Shown: positions 15,161 through 16,283 of the stretch, piece after piece | Layout of the letters: each line of letters begins with the position of its first letter | Position numbering within the stretch: position 1 is the stretch's first letter | NCBI GenBank assembly: GCA_030669445.1 | Contig: DAOVDP010000010.1 | Coordinates: 1-16,283, forward strand | Reading direction: 5' to 3' | Length of the DNA: 16,283 bases | DNA from: Candidatus Latescibacterota bacterium | GTDB taxonomy: Bacteria > Latescibacterota > MVCY01 | The notes under the pieces: generated by a model | What the model saw: the letters and a program-made list of their open reading frames with translations, nothing else | The model's database searches: none | Told to the model about the DNA's origin: nothing | Made by a program: the position numbers and the translations under genes

Positions 15161-15616
15161 ATGAAAAAAGAAACCTTATACCTTGATACCTCAGTTCCCA
15201 GTGCTTATTATGATGAACGAGCTAAGGAGCGACAGGATGCAACAATCAGGTTTTGGAAAGAGGTTCTACCTAATTACCAGGGCTATATATCAGAGATCAC
15301 AGTAGAAGAATTAGAAGATACCAAAGATGAAACCTTGAGAAGAGAACTTAAGAAACTTATCAAAGGTTTTAAGGTGCTAAAGACTAACAAAGAGATCAGA
15401 GATTTGGCAAGGGTTTATATAGAAAAAGGGATATTCCCAGAGAAATATGTGGATGATGCCCTTCATGCAGCTATAACTTCTTTTTATGAGATATCTTATC
15501 TGGTTTCTTGGAACTTTGAGCATCTGGTCAAGGTAAAGACAAGGAAATGGGTAAACTCGGTTAATATATTAGAGGGATTTGGGGAGATTGAGATCGTCTC
15601 TCCCCAAGAACTATGA
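15161..15616 (+). CDS. PIN-domain nuclease, probable toxin (cassette 3)
   Basis: PIN domains are small Mg-dependent ribonucleases, commonly VapC-type toxins. The 151-residue protein starts with the family's first acidic motif, LYLDTSVPSAYYD (Asp9). It has acidic residues in ISEITVEELED near residue 44, then YVDDALHAAI with Asp98 and Asp99, and ends the core with YLVSWNFEHLVK, the usual last strand. The ATG follows a good AAGGAGA site. The stop codon overlaps the ribosome site (GAGGAGG, 15615-15621) of the small gene behind it, so the two are translationally coupled. The toxin comes first, the reverse of the usual vapBC order. Toxin-antitoxin pairs are well-known members of integron arrays, where they stabilise the array. 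Confidence 0.85.
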   Translation: MKKETLYLDTSVPSAYYDERAKERQDATIRFWKEVLPNYQGYISEITVEELEDTKDETLRRELKKLIKGFKVLKTNKEIRDLARVYIEKGIFPEKYVDDALHAAITSFYEISYLVSWNFEHLVKVKTRKWVNSVNILEGFGEIEIVSPQEL

Positions 15617-15626
15617 GGAGGCTATT

Positions 15627-15806
15627 ATGGAAAAGATAGAGTATTTTGACTATCAGAAGGTGGCTAAGGAGATGAGTATGCCTGATATTACTTTAAAGAA
15701 GATCGAAAAGGAAGTAAAGGAGGAATTTCCTAAGGACAAAATGATGTACGAACTCCACGTCTTAAGGGCAGTAAGAAGTAAATACTGGCAAAAGATTGTT
15801 AAGTAA
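15627..15806 (+). CDS. Small protein coupled to the PIN gene, candidate antitoxin (cassette 3)
   Basis: ATG 15627 is chosen over a start 48 bases upstream inside the PIN gene because GAGGAGG lies 5 bases before it. The product has 59 residues (starting MEKIEYFDYQKVAKEMSMPD). It is charged, mostly helical and without a recognised DNA-binding motif; KIEKEVKEEFPKDK suggests a long helix that could wrap a partner. I do not recognise the family. The antitoxin idea rests only on its position beside the PIN gene and its size. The attC-like site 3 begins 24 bases after its stop, so both genes belong to one cassette. Confidence 0.65.
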   Translation: MEKIEYFDYQKVAKEMSMPDITLKKIEKEVKEEFPKDKMMYELHVLRAVRSKYWQKIVK

Positions 15807-15830
15807 GATAAGAATTACAGACCCGCAACA

Positions 15831-15909
15831 GCAGATAACAAAGCATTTACGGCTTCGTTTCACTTCGCCCAACTTGCTTCGGAAGTTCGTAAATGCTCAA
15901 ACGTTGTGA
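15831..15909 (+). other. attC-like recombination site 3
   Basis: R'' is AGATAAC (15833-15839) and R' is GTTGTGA (15903-15909). The outer stem is perfect over 10 bases, AGCATTTACG (15842-15851) with CGTAAATGCT (15888-15897). An unpaired G on one side, the usual position of an extrahelical base, precedes a short CTTC/GAAG inner stem. CGCCCAA lies at 15866-15872, and the terminal hairpin has a TTCG loop. R''-to-R' length is 77 bases. Confidence 0.75.
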
Positions 15910-15992
15910 CGACATAACTCATAACCGTCCGCCTCCTCCTCCGATGCTGCTTACAGGTATTAACGTTGAAACATCCTTGGTAAGATTTCTGC

Positions 15993-16283
15993 ATGCAAAT
16001 TACAAAAGAATTAGTGGAAGATATTCTCGGCAAGTCGTATAGAAAGACCAAGGTGCTAGCCTTGAATCAGTGTAAGGGTGGTGACATCAGTGCAGTTTAC
16101 GAGATTGTATGTTCAAATCCTGAGGAACACCTCATCCTTAAAATCTACCCTGATGACTACCACTGGAAGATGGAAAAGGAAATATACGTCTATGGTCTAA
16201 TGAATGAACGGATAGATATTCCTGTGCCAAGAGTGCTTGGACACGACGACTCCAAGGAGCTTATGCCCCGCAACTACCTACTT
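15993..16283 (+). CDS. Aminoglycoside-phosphotransferase-like kinase, N-terminal part (cassette 4, cut by window end)
   Basis: From ATG 15993 the frame is open to the last base (97 codons, no stop), so the gene runs past the right edge. The visible part reads as the N-lobe of an APH/choline-kinase-fold enzyme. A glycine-containing loop, GGDISAVYEIV, is followed by the strand HLILKIYP, where Lys would hold ATP phosphates. Then come KMEKEIYVYGLMNE (the helix with the paired Glu) and IPVPRVLGHDDSKEL, a pattern typical of this family. The C-lobe with the HGDxxxxN catalytic motif lies outside the window, so activity and substrate cannot be judged. It need not confer antibiotic resistance, as many members phosphorylate other small molecules. 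The ribosome site before the ATG is weak. Confidence 0.7.
   Translation, partial: MQITKELVEDILGKSYRKTKVLALNQCKGGDISAVYEIVCSNPEEHLILKIYPDDYHWKMEKEIYVYGLMNERIDIPVPRVLGHDDSKELMPRNYLL

Larger units (their letters stand above)
12545..16283 (+). mobile_element. Integron-type gene-cassette array (attC-like sites without intact integrase), continuing past the window
   Basis: Four boundaries of the form G^TT are recognisable: 12545/12546 (GTTATAC), 13448/13449 (GTTATAC), 15100/15101 (GTTATCT) and 15903/15904 (GTTGTGA). They delimit cassettes of 903, 1652 and 803 bases and a fourth cut by the window. Each complete cassette has one transcription unit in plus orientation followed by an attC-like folded site with R'' (xxxxAAC) and R' (GTTxxxx) ends. 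The first bases of every complete cassette are complementary to the bases just before and including its own R'': 16/20, 15/19 and 20/22 matches. Base composition differs strongly between cassettes. The only recombinase seen is a decayed XerC/D-like one, so the array resembles a CALIN. The R boxes deviate from the strict GTTRRRY consensus, which leaves some doubt about naming. Confidence 0.75.

Noticed and set aside
15904..15970. Second attC-like boundary at AACGTTGAAAC near 15963
   Set aside because: Only about 60 bases follow site 3, there is no palindromic stem, and the core is missing.
1..16283. CRISPR arrays, tRNA or rRNA genes and intact insertion sequences
   Set aside because: No regularly spaced repeats, cloverleaf patterns, rRNA-like stretches or transposase frames were seen on reading both strands; no covariance search was possible.

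Overview
The window looks like a bacterial contig of the FCB supergroup type (candidate phyla near Bacteroidetes, Latescibacteria, Zixibacteria, KSB1 or WOR-3). The best evidence is the C-terminal FlgD-like sorting domain with its SPNPFNPQT motif on a large secreted protein, together with SurA-type periplasmic foldases and a lipoprotein with a lipobox, which imply a Gram-negative envelope. The exact phylum cannot be told from the sequence alone.

Layout. (1) Positions 1-4045 hold two secreted beta-helix proteins; the first is cut at the left edge, and the second is a four-part protein ending in a FlgD-like sorting domain and followed by a strong terminator. (2) Positions 4364-7565 are a translation and protein-targeting cluster, ffh-rpsP-trmD-rplS, with a promoter before ffh, a MITE-like palindrome between ffh and rpsP, and no rimM at its usual place. 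(3) Positions 7687-11835 are a three-gene envelope-biogenesis operon: a double-parvulin lipoprotein, a SurA homologue, and a secreted transglutaminase-fold protein that appears to lack all three catalytic residues. (4) Positions 12022-12439 are a decayed tyrosine recombinase with a frameshift and an in-frame stop, followed by a pair of direct repeats.

(5) From 12545 to the right edge lies what I read as an integron-type gene-cassette array (a cluster of attC-like sites without an intact integrase). Three attC-like sites (near 13372-13454, 14938-15106 and 15831-15909) separate four cassettes, all in the same orientation: a glycosyltransferase, an AT-rich SAM-dependent methyltransferase, a PIN-domain toxin with a small partner protein, and the start of an aminoglycoside-phosphotransferase-like kinase. 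In each of the three complete cassettes, about 20 bases at the cassette start are complementary to about 20 bases just before the R'' box at its end, with 15/19 to 20/22 matches. This is what a cassette inserted from a circle with a long-armed attC would leave behind, and the arm is longer than the classical 7-base R box. The three sites also share an internal CGCCCAA core.

The left 12 kb is ordinary, fairly GC-balanced chromosomal sequence. The cassettes differ clearly from it and from each other in base composition, as expected for independently acquired genes. No rRNA, tRNA, CRISPR array or intact insertion sequence was seen.
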